64,000 bases of DNA from Cyanobium sp. PLM2.Bin73 (lineage in GTDB: Bacteria > Cyanobacteriota > Cyanobacteriia > PCC-6307 > Cyanobiaceae). The stretch is from contig REEV01000120.1 of NCBI GenBank assembly GCA_007694915.1, forward strand, positions 1 through 64,000, given 5' to 3'. Under the pieces are notes generated by a model that saw only the letters and a program-made list of their open reading frames with translations, was not told the DNA's origin and made no database searches. Positions within the stretch are counted from its first letter, which is position 1; every line of letters starts with the position of its first letter. The translations under genes were made by a program, and so were the position numbers. Below, one piece after another: positions 28,769 to 37,202 of the stretch.

Positions 28769-28793
28769 CCGGTGCCTCAGGCACCGGTTTTTT
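28769..28793 (+). terminator. Intrinsic terminator of psbV
   Basis: A perfect 8-bp GC-rich stem (CCGGTGCC / GGCACCGG) with the three-base loop TCA is followed by six T residues, 60 bases after the psbV stop. On the minus strand no T-run follows, so it should stop only plus-strand transcription. The loop bases are also the TGA stop codon of the minus-strand gene that ends here. Confidence 0.93.
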
Positions 28794-29184
28794 CATGGGA
28801 ACCGGGGGGTGAGACGTTGGCGGGATCCATGGAGCCAGGCTGCTTGCTATACCACCACTCCTGCAGGGCAGGCCGCAGCCGCACGGGGAACAACGTGACC
28901 ACCGTGCGGGTGGGCCTGGCACCGGGCAGCAGCAGGTCCACGGCGTAGGAGGGACAGCGGCGGGCGGCCAGGTCGGCCACGAAACGGCGGCCGACGCGGC
29001 GCCAGCTGGGCTCCTTGCTGCGCCAGGCCAGGCGGCAGCAGGGCCAGGGCAGCTCCTCGCGGTCAAACAGGCGGCAGCAGGGCCCCAGGATCCGGTAGCT
29101 GTACTGGCCGCCGGCGCTGGTGTGTTCAGAACCGGGCGGCAGCAGCTGCTCGGCGGCGCGGGCGAACGGGAACAGGGCAGACAT
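28777..29184 (-). CDS. Small cysteine-rich conserved hypothetical protein
   Basis: A 135-residue soluble protein with five cysteines, including two CC pairs (GPCCRLF and PWPCC) and RRCPSY, and a basic tryptophan-containing centre (LAWRSKEPSWRRVGRRF). The C-terminus is WWYSKQPG followed by a polar tail. No known domain was recognised. Its ATG at 29184 lies one base past the T-run of the petF terminator, and its TGA lies in the loop of the psbV terminator on the opposite strand. No ribosome-binding site is apparent, because that position is the terminator stem. Expression may depend on petF read-through. The clustered cysteines suggest metal binding, untested. Confidence 0.65.
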   Translation of the reverse strand: MSALFPFARAAEQLLPPGSEHTSAGGQYSYRILGPCCRLFDREELPWPCCRLAWRSKEPSWRRVGRRFVADLAARRCPSYAVDLLLPGARPTRTVVTLFPVRLRPALQEWWYSKQPGSMDPANVSPPGSHEKTGA

Positions 29185-29185
29185 G

Positions 29186-29208
29186 AAAAAGCCACCCCGG
29201 AGGGTGGC
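29186..29208 (-). terminator. Intrinsic terminator of petF
   Basis: On the minus strand a 7-bp stem (GCCACCC / GGGTGGC) with a four-base loop is followed by five T residues, about 32 bases past the petF stop. The next gene's ATG begins directly after the T-run, so read-through would be needed to express that gene from the petF promoter. Confidence 0.88.
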
Positions 29209-29239
29209 GGAAGGATGGGCCGGATTCAACCCACCGGGC

Positions 29240-29539
29240 TCAATAGAGCTCTTCTTCGGCGTGGGTGGTGATGGTGCAGTCACTGGTGGGGTAGGCGACG
29301 CAGGTGAGCACGAAGCCCGCTTCAATCTGATCGTCGTCGAGGAAGCTCTGGTCGGACTGGTCAACGGTTCCGGCGGTGAGCTTGCCGGCGCAGGTGCTGC
29401 AGGCACCGGCGCGGCAGGAGTACGGAAGGTCGATGCCCTGCTCTTCAGCGGCGTCGAGGATGTACTGGTCGTCGGGAACCTCGATGGTCTTGTTGAGGCC
29501 CTCGCTCTCGTTGATGAGGGTGACCTTGTAGGAAGCCAT
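29240..29539 (-). CDS. petF: Plant-type [2Fe-2S] ferredoxin
   Basis: The main soluble electron carrier from photosystem I to ferredoxin-NADP reductase, the thioredoxin system and nitrogen assimilation. The 99-residue protein has the cluster ligands Cys42, Cys47, Cys50 and Cys80 in the order C-x4-C-x2-C-x29-C, an acidic surface, and the usual EEELY C-terminus. A single transcript is likely, with its own terminator. Its leader holds two hairpins (29559-29601). Confidence 0.97.
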   Translation of the reverse strand: MASYKVTLINESEGLNKTIEVPDDQYILDAAEEQGIDLPYSCRAGACSTCAGKLTAGTVDQSDQSFLDDDQIEAGFVLTCVAYPTSDCTITTHAEEELY

Positions 29540-29558
29540 GGAAGGGATTGGGGCTCAC

Positions 29559-29601
29559 AGGCACCCGGGCGACCGGGCCTGTAGGACCTGCCCTTCCTAC
29601 A
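29559..29601 (-). promoter_or_regulatory. Two hairpins in the petF upstream region
   Basis: Two inverted repeats lie 20-62 bases upstream of the petF ATG. One is a bulged stem pairing AGG/CCT and CCCGG/CCGGG (29559-29580). The other is a 7-bp repeat TGTAGGA (29580-29586) / TCCTACA (29595-29601) with an eight-base spacer. They could be leader RNA structure or an operator overlapping the promoter. The remaining part of the gap up to 29717 shows nothing else recognised. Confidence 0.45.
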
Positions 29602-29717
29602 TCGGGCGGCCACCGTTCCTGTCGGTTTGGGGGGCTGGGCTGCGGAAGCCCAATCAAAGCCAGATCACCCATCAGCGTGCCTTATGCAACATCCCGGCCG
29701 GCCGGGGCCGCCGCGCT

Positions 29718-30617
29718 TCAGGCCCTGCGAATCGTCAGCAAACCCCAGTCGCTCTGGCGGGCCGTGAGGGCAGCATTCCATCCCTGGGCCGCCAGCGCCT
29801 GGCGCAGCCGCGGCTCCTGGGACACCAGCAGGCCGCTCAGCAACCCCAGCCCAGCGGGGGCGAGCACGGCCTGGAAGGCGGGGCAGAGGGCCTCGATCAC
29901 CGGGGCCAGGATGTTGCAGAGCAGCAGGTCGGCCGGCCGCGACTCCAGCAGCTCCGCCAGCGTCTCCACCGAGCCCTGGCGCACCCGCAGGCGCTGCTCC
30001 AGGCCGCAGGCCTGGGCGTTGCCGGCCGTGGCCCGCACCGCCAGGGGATCAGTGTCCACCGCAGCCACGGACGGGGCGCCGAGCCGCAGGGCGGCAAGGC
30101 CGAGGATGCCGCTGCCACAACCCAGATCCGCCACTCGCAGGCCGCTCAGGTCAGGGGCCATCCCCTCCAGGGCCACCAGGCAGAGCCGGGTGGTGGGATG
30201 GCTGCCGGTGCCGAAGGCACTGCCGGGATCCATGCGGATCACCAACCTCTGGGCGCAATCGGCAGGCACCTCCAGCCAGGGGGGAAGGATCAGCAGCCGC
30301 TCGCCCACCGGGTCGGGGCGCCAGTGCTGCTTCCAGCTCAGGCTCCAGTCCTCGTCGTCCTGCTGCTCCCAGCTGATCGGCGGCAGGGGCAGGGCGAAGG
30401 GCTCAGCCAGGGGCGCCAGGGCCGCCTGCAGCCGCTGGCGCTCCTCCTCGGGCCAGTCGGCGGCCGGCAGCCAGGCTAGCAGCTGCCGCTGGCCGGGGTG
30501 TTCCGGGCGGTGACGCACGGCCAGGCGAGGAATGCCCAGGCTGTCGAGTTTCCAGAGCAGGGATTCCTCCAGCTCCGGGGGGCAGGGCATCTGCAGACGC
30601 CACCAGGACTGAGGCAT
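29718..30617 (-). CDS. prmA: Ribosomal protein L11 methyltransferase
   Basis: SAM-dependent enzyme that trimethylates ribosomal protein L11. The 299-residue protein has an N-terminal substrate-binding domain (about 1-110, with DEDWSLSWKQHWRP), a linker with MDPGSAFGTGSHPTTRLCL, and a Rossmann domain with VADLGCGSGILGLAAL and AAVDTDPLAV, followed by LLCNILAPVI. All are in family order. It lies 26 bases downstream of serA on the same strand. Confidence 0.94.
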   Translation of the reverse strand: MPQSWWRLQMPCPPELEESLLWKLDSLGIPRLAVRHRPEHPGQRQLLAWLPAADWPEEERQRLQAALAPLAEPFALPLPPISWEQQDDEDWSLSWKQHWRPDPVGERLLILPPWLEVPADCAQRLVIRMDPGSAFGTGSHPTTRLCLVALEGMAPDLSGLRVADLGCGSGILGLAALRLGAPSVAAVDTDPLAVRATAGNAQACGLEQRLRVRQGSVETLAELLESRPADLLLCNILAPVIEALCPAFQAVLAPAGLGLLSGLLVSQEPRLRQALAAQGWNAALTARQSDWGLLTIRRA

Positions 30618-30643
30618 GACGATGGCGCGACGGGGCAGACCGC

Positions 30644-32233
30644 TCAGAGCAGGGTCACCGGGTGCGCCTCCTGAATGCCATCGATCCCGTGGATGCTCTC
30701 CAGCAGGCTGGCGGGAATCGGGTCGTCGAGGCTGAGCACCATCACGGCATCGCCGCGCACGATCCGGCGGCCCACCTGCATGGAGGCAATGTTGACATTG
30801 TGCTCACCGAGCACCGAGCCGATGCGGCCGATGATCCCGGGCATGTCGCGGTGGCGGGTGAACAGCATGTGGCGGCTCGGACTCACCGACACGGGGAACT
30901 CGTCGATGGCGGTGACGCGCAGGTCGCCATCGCCGAACACCGCCCCGCTGACGCTGTGATTCCCCTTGCTGCTGCGGGAGCGGAGTTCCAGGGAGCCGCC
31001 GGCATAGTCGCGGGCCGCCTCATCCTTCACCTCGAGCACGTGGATGCCGCGGTCCCTGGCTTCCAGGCTGGCGTTGACATAGTTGATGGCATCGCCCAGA
31101 GCGGTGGAGAGCACCCCCTTGAGCACCGCCACCACCAGGGGCTGGGCGGGATGGGCGGCAAACTCGCCCTGCAGCCTCACCTCCAGCTCACTGATCTGGC
31201 CGCCGGCCAGCTGGCTGAGCAGCTGGCCCAGGGTTTCCGCCAGCTGCAGATGGGGCCGGAGCTGCTCCATCACCTCGGCATTGAGGCCGGGGATGTTCAC
31301 CGCGCTGCGGGCCGGCTGCCCTAGCAACACATCGCGGATCTGCTCGGCCACATCGATGGCCACGTTCTCCTGGGCCTCGGCGGTGCTGGCCCCCAAGTGG
31401 GGGGTGAGCACCAGCCGCTCCTTCACGCCGCGCAGGGACGACTCGGCCGCCAGAGGTTCCTTGGCGAACACATCGAGGGCGGCGCCGGCGATCACGCCCG
31501 CCTCCACCGCCTCGGCCAGGGCCGCCTCATCCACGATCCCGCCCCGGGCGCAGTTCACCAGCCGGGCCGTGGGCTTCATGGTGCGCAGCAGCTCGGCGTT
31601 CACCAGGTTCTCGGTGTCGGGTGTGCGCGGCAGATGCAGGGTGACGTAGTCGGCCTGGGCAAACAGGTCGGCCAGGGGCAGCAGCTTCACCTGCATGCTC
31701 TGGGCCCGTTCGTCAGAGACGAAGGGGTCGTAGGCCAGCAGCTCCATGCCCATCGCCTTGGCCACCCGGGCCACGTGGGAGCCGATCTTGCCCAGGCCCA
31801 CCACGCCGAGCTTCTTCTTGTAGAGCTCGTTGCCCACGTAGGTCTTTCGGTCCCAGCCGCCGGCCATGGTGCTGGCGTGGGCGTGGGGCACATGGCGCGA
31901 GAGGGAGAGCATCAGCGCCAGGGCGTGCTCGGCGGCGGCGATGGTGTTGCCCTCGGGGGAGTTCACCACCAGCACCCCGCGCCGGGTGGCGGCGGGCACA
32001 TCGACGTTGTCGACGCCGACACCGGCCCGGCCGATGATGCGCAGCTTGGTGGCGGCCTCGATGATCTCAGCGGTCACCGTGGTGCCCGAGCGGATCATCA
32101 GGCCCTCGTAGTCGCCGACGATCGCCTTGAGGTCCTCGGCTGACAGGCCAGGGCGCACATCGACCGTGGCCACTTGCGAGAGGATGTCGATCCCCGCCTG
32201 GTCAATTGGATCGGAAACGAGAACCTTGGTCAT
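30644..32233 (-). CDS. serA: D-3-phosphoglycerate dehydrogenase
   Basis: First enzyme of the phosphorylated serine pathway. The 529-residue protein is the long form: a substrate/NAD-binding core (residues 1-310, with VVGLGKIGSHVARVAKAMG as the dinucleotide loop and RGGIVDEAALAEA and LTPHLGASTAEAQ carrying catalytic residues), an intervening domain (about 315-450), and a C-terminal ACT domain (about 455-529, HRDMPGIIGRIGSVLGEHNVNIASMQVGR region) that binds serine in homologues. Feedback control by serine is therefore possible. Confidence 0.96.
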   Translation of the reverse strand: MTKVLVSDPIDQAGIDILSQVATVDVRPGLSAEDLKAIVGDYEGLMIRSGTTVTAEIIEAATKLRIIGRAGVGVDNVDVPAATRRGVLVVNSPEGNTIAAAEHALALMLSLSRHVPHAHASTMAGGWDRKTYVGNELYKKKLGVVGLGKIGSHVARVAKAMGMELLAYDPFVSDERAQSMQVKLLPLADLFAQADYVTLHLPRTPDTENLVNAELLRTMKPTARLVNCARGGIVDEAALAEAVEAGVIAGAALDVFAKEPLAAESSLRGVKERLVLTPHLGASTAEAQENVAIDVAEQIRDVLLGQPARSAVNIPGLNAEVMEQLRPHLQLAETLGQLLSQLAGGQISELEVRLQGEFAAHPAQPLVVAVLKGVLSTALGDAINYVNASLEARDRGIHVLEVKDEAARDYAGGSLELRSRSSKGNHSVSGAVFGDGDLRVTAIDEFPVSVSPSRHMLFTRHRDMPGIIGRIGSVLGEHNVNIASMQVGRRIVRGDAVMVLSLDDPIPASLLESIHGIDGIQEAHPVTLL

Positions 32234-32327
32234 GCCCGGCGGGAGAAGGTCAGCCGGGGGTGCAGTGTAGTGACGGCCCCCTGCGGCAGCCCCTCGGGCG
32301 CAGCCGCCAGAATCAACCCGGCAACGC

Positions 32328-32846
32328 GTGAATGGGAGTCCGATCTTGACCAGTGTGGTGGTGGTGGTCGATGACCTGAAGCGTCTGCATCAGGTGCGTG
32401 ATCAGCTAGCCGCCCTGCAGCCGCCGCCGGCCCAGCTGATCGCCGTGGGTGCCGGCGAGACGGCCATGGACGCGGTGGAGCGGCTCAACCCGGCTGCCGC
32501 TCGCCGGCGCCGGCAGCGCTCCATGGCCCGCTGGTTGATTCCCTTCGGCTTCTTCGCCGGCCTCACGTTCACCTTCATCACCGACCTCGACACCTTCGCC
32601 TTCGCCGGCGACTGGGGCTCCCACCTGATCGGCGGTCTGCTGGGCCTGGGATCGGGCTGGATGGGCAGCTTTGCCGCCGCCGCCAGCGTGCGCTCCGAGC
32701 AGGACGACCGCCTGCGCAGCCTGCGCAACCGCGTGGAGGAAGGCAGCTGGCTGCTGCTGGTGGAAACCGCCGCCGGCGCCGAGATGCCCTGGAGCACCCT
32801 GCAGCAGGCCCGTCCCCAGGCGGTGGTGCGCCTGGGCGACAGCTGA
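32328..32846 (+). CDS. Small membrane protein, conserved hypothetical
   Basis: A 172-residue protein with a soluble N-terminal 60 residues (VVVVVDDLKRLHQVRDQLAALQ), a strongly basic stretch (AARRRRQRSMAR), and two hydrophobic segments at about 69-84 and 97-120, the second glycine-rich. A polar C-terminal 50 residues follows. Its TGA shares one base with the ATG of the PSII S4-domain gene (TGATG), so translation is coupled. The ATG at 32328 is used, although a TTG at 32346 (just before TSVVVVVDDL) is also possible. A link to photosystem II assembly through its partner is inference. Confidence 0.75.
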   Translation: MNGSPILTSVVVVVDDLKRLHQVRDQLAALQPPPAQLIAVGAGETAMDAVERLNPAAARRRRQRSMARWLIPFGFFAGLTFTFITDLDTFAFAGDWGSHLIGGLLGLGSGWMGSFAAAASVRSEQDDRLRSLRNRVEEGSWLLLVETAAGAEMPWSTLQQARPQAVVRLGDS

Positions 32847-33637
32847 TGCTGCCGCGCGTTGCGCTGCTCGAGGGCAGCCGCGATCCGGCCGCCCTGGCCA
32901 GCGTGCTCGATGCCGCCGACACGGCACTGCGCACCTGGGAGCCCTGCTGGACGGGCTTTCTCGATCCCGCCGTGCGCGAAGAGGTCCTGCAACGCCTCGA
33001 GCCCCTGGCCGAACTGGAGGTTCACAGCGAAGGCGGCTTCGCCGGGGCGGAACGGCAGTGCCTGCTGCTGCAGCGCAACCAGGATGAGCGTGGGCTGGAG
33101 CGGCAGATCCCAGCGGCCGATCTGGACGGGCTCGAGATCAGCGGCAACTTTCTCTTCGATCCGGCCGAACCCGCCGACCTGCGCCAGGCCCTGCTCGACC
33201 TGGGCACAGCCCCCGAGGCGATCGGCGATCTCTGGATGCGCGGTGACCGGGGCGGCCAGGGGGTGCTCAGCGGCGCCGCGGTCCGCAGCCTCGATGGCCT
33301 GGCGGGCCTGGTGCGCAGCGTGGAGGTGCAGCTGCAGGCCAGGCCCATCGACACGCTGCAGGTTCCCATGCGCCGGCAGCCGCGGCGCTGGCACAGCGTG
33401 GAGGCCTCCTGCCGGCTGGATGCTGTCGCCTCCGCCGGCTTCGGGGTGTCGCGCACACGCATGGCCGAGCTGATCCGCAGCGGCCAGGTGCGCGTGAACT
33501 GGGGGGTGATCAGCCGATCCAGCCGGGAACTGGCCGCGGGCGATCGGGTGCAGATCGCCGGCCGCGGTGAACTGGCCGTGCTCAGCATTCAGCCCACGAA
33601 GCGCCAGCGCTGGCGGATCGAGCTGGAACGCCGCTGA
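32846..33637 (+). CDS. Photosystem II S4-domain RNA-binding protein
   Basis: A 263-residue protein of the YlmH-like family known in oxygenic phototrophs as the photosystem II S4 domain protein. The central part has FLDPAVREEVLQRLEPLAELEVHSEGG and GDLWMRGDRGGQGVL. The C-terminal 75 residues are an S4 domain: SCRLDAVASAGFGVSRTRMAELIRSGQVRVNWGVISRSS in pieces. S4 domains bind structured RNA, and the family name records its restriction to phototrophs rather than a proven PSII role. It overlaps the upstream membrane protein gene by one base. The tRNA-Val gene lies 129 bases downstream. Confidence 0.88.
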   Translation: MLPRVALLEGSRDPAALASVLDAADTALRTWEPCWTGFLDPAVREEVLQRLEPLAELEVHSEGGFAGAERQCLLLQRNQDERGLERQIPAADLDGLEISGNFLFDPAEPADLRQALLDLGTAPEAIGDLWMRGDRGGQGVLSGAAVRSLDGLAGLVRSVEVQLQARPIDTLQVPMRRQPRRWHSVEASCRLDAVASAGFGVSRTRMAELIRSGQVRVNWGVISRSSRELAAGDRVQIAGRGELAVLSIQPTKRQRWRIELERR

Positions 33638-33766
33638 GGGCTGCAGCGCAGAGGGGTGCGGCGCTGAGGGTGGATTCGCTGAGCGGCTGGGCTGCTAGTT
33701 TTCACCACGGCAACAGCCTGCAACGCCAGCTCCTCATGGGAACATTCCAAGGGGTTTGACAATCAA

Positions 33767-33838
33767 GGGCGATTAGCTCAGAGGTAGAGCACTACCTTGA
33801 CACGGTAGGAGTCACTGGTTCGATTCCAGTATCGCCCA
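33767..33838 (+). tRNA. tRNA-Val (anticodon GAC)
   Basis: A complete cloverleaf: acceptor GGGCGAT pairs with ATCGCCC, the D arm is GCTC..GAGC, the anticodon stem is CTACC/GGTAG with loop TTGACAC, and the T arm is ACTGG-TTCGATT-CCAGT. The anticodon GAC is at 33799-33801 and reads GUC/GUU valine codons. The discriminator is A, and CCA is not encoded. A short variable loop (GAGTC) is present. The 32 bases between it and murD suggest its own promoter and possible read-through. Confidence 0.97.
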
Positions 33839-33869
33839 CTTTCCTTAGCTCGGAAGTTTCTACTCAGCC

Positions 33870-35351
33870 ATGTCCGGCATCGGAGATTCTTCCGCCTCCC
33901 TTACTCCCGCTCAGCAGGAGTCCAGCAACCGGGGACACAGCTCTGGCCTCCAGCCCGCCGTGCCGGCGCTGGCGGCCGTGATCGGCATGGGCCGCTCGGG
34001 CATCGGTGCGGCCCGTTTGCTGCAGGCCCTCGGCGAACGGGTGGTGCTGCGCGAAAGCCGCAGCACGGAAACGATGCAGAAACAGGCTGCCCAACTGCGC
34101 CACCAGGGCATCGACGTCCAGCTCAACCAGGGGCTGGATCTCGACGCCCTCCTGGCGCTTGGCCCTGAGCTCAAGCGGGTGGTGGTGAGCCCCGGCATCC
34201 GCTGGGATCATCCGGTGCTGGAAGCCCTGCGCGCCCATGGCATTGCCGTGCAGGGTGAAGTGGAGCCGGCCTGGCACGCCAGTCGCCCGGTGCCCTGGAT
34301 CGGCATCACCGGCACCAACGGCAAAACCACCGTCACCCATCTGGTGCACCACCTGCTGCGCAGCGCGGGCCGGGATGGGGAGATGGCCGGCAACGTGGGC
34401 CGCTCCGCAGCCGAAACAGTGCTGGAGAGGCGCCAGAGCGAGCGGGGGCTTCCCGAGTGGCTGGTGGTGGAGCTGAGCAGCTACCAGATCGAATCCTGCG
34501 ACGCCGTGGCGCCACAGGTGGGCATCTGGACCACCCTTACCCCCGACCATCTTGAGCGGCATGGCACGGTGAATCACTATCGCAGCATCAAGCGCCGGTT
34601 GCTGGAGCGCAGTGCGGTGCGGGTGCTCAATGGCGATGATCCCGACCTGCGCTCCAGGGCAGCCAGCTGGGATCAGGCGACCTGGGTGACGGCCGGGCCG
34701 CGGCAGCCCCTGGCCCCTGGGATCGAACCGGCCCTCTGGATCGAAGCGGAGCGGGTGTGGCACCTCCGGGACGGGCAGCCCTGCGAACTGATGGCCGCCG
34801 ATGCCCTGGCCATGCCGGGATCCCACAACCGTCAGAACATGCTGCTGGCGGTGGCGGCCGGGCTGGAAGCAGGTCTGGACGGCCCCACCATGGAGGCTGC
34901 CCTGCGAAGCTTCCCCGGTGTCCCCCACCGCCTGGAACACATCCGCACCTGGCGGCAGGTGCGGTTCTTCAACGACAGCAAGGCCACCAACTACGACGCC
35001 GCCGAGGTGGCCCTGCAGGCCCTCGACGGGCCGCTGGTGGTGCTGGCCGGTGGCCAGGCGAAGATCGGTGAGGCCAGCGCCTGGGTGGCGGCCCTGAAGC
35101 GCAGCGCCAGGGCCGTTGTGCTCTATGGCGAAGCACAGGGGATGTTCGCCGGGCTGCTGCGCGATCAGGGCTATGCCGGCCGCGTCGACACCTGTCCCGG
35201 CCTGGAGCAGGCGGTGCCCCTGGCCGCCACGCTGGCGGAGGAACTGGGCTGCACGGCGGTGCTGCTCTCTCCGGCCTGTGCCAGCTTCGACCAGTACGCC
35301 GATTTCGAAGCCCGAGGGGAGCATTTCAGCGGCCTGGTGGCCAGGCTCTGA
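33870..35351 (+). CDS. murD: UDP-N-acetylmuramoylalanine-D-glutamate ligase
   Basis: Adds D-glutamate to UDP-MurNAc-L-Ala in peptidoglycan synthesis. The 493-residue protein has an N-terminal Rossmann domain (AVIGMGRSGIGAARLLQ), a central ATPase with P-loop GITGTNGKTTVTHL (about residues 146-159), WLVVELSSYQIES and TPDHLERHGTVNHY, and a C-terminal domain with SFPGVPHRLEHI and FFNDSKATNYDA. Its length is a little over the usual 440-460 because of a serine/glutamine-rich N-terminal extension of about 30 residues. No other mur gene is adjacent. Confidence 0.95.
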   Translation: MSGIGDSSASLTPAQQESSNRGHSSGLQPAVPALAAVIGMGRSGIGAARLLQALGERVVLRESRSTETMQKQAAQLRHQGIDVQLNQGLDLDALLALGPELKRVVVSPGIRWDHPVLEALRAHGIAVQGEVEPAWHASRPVPWIGITGTNGKTTVTHLVHHLLRSAGRDGEMAGNVGRSAAETVLERRQSERGLPEWLVVELSSYQIESCDAVAPQVGIWTTLTPDHLERHGTVNHYRSIKRRLLERSAVRVLNGDDPDLRSRAASWDQATWVTAGPRQPLAPGIEPALWIEAERVWHLRDGQPCELMAADALAMPGSHNRQNMLLAVAAGLEAGLDGPTMEAALRSFPGVPHRLEHIRTWRQVRFFNDSKATNYDAAEVALQALDGPLVVLAGGQAKIGEASAWVAALKRSARAVVLYGEAQGMFAGLLRDQGYAGRVDTCPGLEQAVPLAATLAEELGCTAVLLSPACASFDQYADFEARGEHFSGLVARL

Positions 35352-35422
35352 TCCAGGGAGCCCCGGAGCAGACGGCCAGCAGGGTGATCCGTAGCATCCA
35401 CGCAGATGAGCAAACGCCTGCG

Positions 35423-35878
35423 GTGGCCTACTGGCTGATGAAGAGCGAGCCGGATGTCTACGGCATCGAGCATCTGCAGCGGGAGCAGACCACCCTCTGG
35501 GACGGCATCCGCAACTACCAGGCGCGCAACTTCATGCGCAGCATGGCCGTGGGCGACCTGGCCTTTTTTTATCACTCCAATACGAAACCACCGGGCATCG
35601 TGGGGCTGATGGAGGTGCTGGAGACCGGCTTGGTGGATCCCACCCAGTTCGATCCCAACTCCAAGTATCACGACCCGGCCTCCAGCCAGGACAGCCCCCG
35701 CTGGGACTGTGTGCGCCTGGGCTACGTGCGCCAGTTCCCCACCCTGCTGTCGCTGGAGACCCTGCGGCAGACCTTCACCACGGAGCAATTGGGAGTGGTG
35801 CGCCGGGGCAACCGCCTCTCCATCCTGCCGGTGCCGGACAGCATCGCTGAGCGGATCCTGAAGCTGCTGGAGAGCTGA
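35423..35878 (+). CDS. EVE-domain protein
   Basis: A protein of about 151 residues made of a single EVE (PUA-like) domain. It starts YWLMKSEPDVYGIEHLQ and contains LWDGIRNYQARNFMRSMAVGDLAFFYHSN and GIVGLMEVLETGLVDPTQFDP. EVE domains bind modified nucleotides in DNA or RNA. The frame is open to a GTG at 35384, but homologues as I recall begin at the GTG at 35423, so that start is preferred with moderate confidence. Its stop shares one base with the next gene's ATG (TGATG). Confidence 0.85.
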   Translation: MAYWLMKSEPDVYGIEHLQREQTTLWDGIRNYQARNFMRSMAVGDLAFFYHSNTKPPGIVGLMEVLETGLVDPTQFDPNSKYHDPASSQDSPRWDCVRLGYVRQFPTLLSLETLRQTFTTEQLGVVRRGNRLSILPVPDSIAERILKLLES

Positions 35879-36660
35879 TGGGGGCCACCGCGCCCACGAC
35901 CCCACCGATCGCCATCCGCCGCGCTCTGGAAGAGGGCTGGGCTGGCTTCCGCCGCGGCAGCAGCACCTTGATCCCATTCACCCTGCTGGTGGGCGGCCTG
36001 AATGTGCTCTGCCAACTGGCCATCCGCTTCAGCGGCGAGCGGATCGTCAATGTCTATGGCCAGACCGATGCGCTGGCGCGCACAGGCTTTCTGCTGGCCT
36101 GGCTCGCCTACCTGCTCAGCAACCTCTGGCTGGTGGTGGGCCTGCTGCAAGGGGCGAACATGGCGCTGGAACGGCAGCGGCCGCGGCTGCGGGATCTGTT
36201 GCGGCTGGACTGGCGGGCCCTGGGGCGAGCTGGCGGCACGTTGGCCCTGGTGCTGCTGGTGCTGGCGGTGATCTTCCGTCTGGCCCAGGCCAGTGCCTGG
36301 CTGTTGGCCCTGCTGCAGCCCCTGCTGGTGGCGCTGCCACTGCTGGCGGGGGGGGCCGCGGTGATCTACGTGGTCACCGACCAGCTGCTCAGCCTGCCCC
36401 TGACCGTGCTGGGGGGCCATGGGCCCCTGGAGTCGTTCCGCCGCGGCCGGGCCGCCATCGACCCCCACTGGCTGCAGGCCCTGGGCCTGACGCTGCTGCT
36501 GGGTCTGGTGCTGCTGTCGGGGTTTCTGCTGCTGGTGGTGGGCCTCGCGGCATCCCTTCCGGTGACGGCCTGCATCCTGGTGGCGGCCTACCGCCAGCTG
36601 TTCACCCGCCGTGGAAGGGTCCCCGAGAGGGGAACAGATGGGCCAGGTAGCAGCGGGTGA
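35878..36660 (+). CDS. Multi-helix membrane protein of unknown function
   Basis: A 260-residue hydrophobic protein with about five or six membrane segments, separated by short arginine-rich loops (for example MALERQRPRLRDLLRLDWRALGR). The N-terminus has IRRALEEGWAGFRRGSSTLIPF, a pattern recalling proteins with glycerophosphodiester-phosphodiesterase-type membrane domains or DUF975-like families, but I cannot assign one. It is translationally coupled to the EVE gene. Its last 59 bases overlap, antisense, the end of the DUF2811 gene. Confidence 0.72.
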   Translation: MGATAPTTPPIAIRRALEEGWAGFRRGSSTLIPFTLLVGGLNVLCQLAIRFSGERIVNVYGQTDALARTGFLLAWLAYLLSNLWLVVGLLQGANMALERQRPRLRDLLRLDWRALGRAGGTLALVLLVLAVIFRLAQASAWLLALLQPLLVALPLLAGGAAVIYVVTDQLLSLPLTVLGGHGPLESFRRGRAAIDPHWLQALGLTLLLGLVLLSGFLLLVVGLAASLPVTACILVAAYRQLFTRRGRVPERGTDGPGSSG

Positions 36661-36904
36661 CATCCCGGCTCTGCACCCCGTTCTGCACCAGGAAACCAGC
36701 CACGGCCGCCTGGAACAGGCGGTACTGATCCCAGTTGGGATGGGCGTCGATGAACAGCCGCATCGACACCAGCAGGGCCTCGGGCACCTCCGCCCGCAGG
36801 CTCACCATTGGTTCACTCTGGCCTGGCGGCTGGCCCTCGGCAGCCGGCGGATGGCCGGATTCGGCAGCGCGGGTGGAGCGGCTGATCGTGACCTTCGTTT
36901 CCAT
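36602..36904 (-). CDS. DUF2811 family protein
   Basis: A 100-residue protein. Residues about 33-95 (VSLRAEVPEALLVSMRLFIDAHPNWDQYRLFQAAVAGFL in two stretches, then QSRDVTRCYLAHLF) match the cyanobacterial DUF2811 family as I recall it, a small helical domain of unknown role. The first 32 residues are polar and proline-rich. The ATG at 36904 is preferred; the frame continues to 37027 without family-like sequence. Its 3' end overlaps the convergent membrane protein gene by 59 bases, so the two messages are complementary there. Confidence 0.8.
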   Translation of the reverse strand: METKVTISRSTRAAESGHPPAAEGQPPGQSEPMVSLRAEVPEALLVSMRLFIDAHPNWDQYRLFQAAVAGFLVQNGVQSRDVTRCYLAHLFPSRGPFHGG

Positions 36905-37202
36905 GGCTCTTCCCCTGAAGCGAGCCCAAGAATCCCGAACGCCCCCGGGGCCGTCAAATCCGGGCCAGCGGCCCAGCTGCAGCCCCTCCCAGCCTGAGAT
37001 CCCAGTGCAGACCAGGGTTCCCGGCAAGGAGCGCGACGCCCGGCCCGGACGCCGGGGGCACGGCAGCCGCTGTCAAGGGCAGGCTGGGCAAGCGGGCCGT
37101 ATTCCACAGCACCACGGGAGAGAGAGAGGGTCGCGGCCTTGCCCTGGGGAAAGCCTGGGGAAAAGCCAAGCACCGCGGGGGGGATCCAGCCCCAGGCCGG
37201 AG

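Noticed and set aside
36905-37202. A structured RNA such as SRP RNA, 6S or tmRNA in the long gap
   Set aside because: No SRP tetraloop region, tRNA-like ends or long imperfect hairpin of 6S type could be seen; only the two short palindromes stand out.
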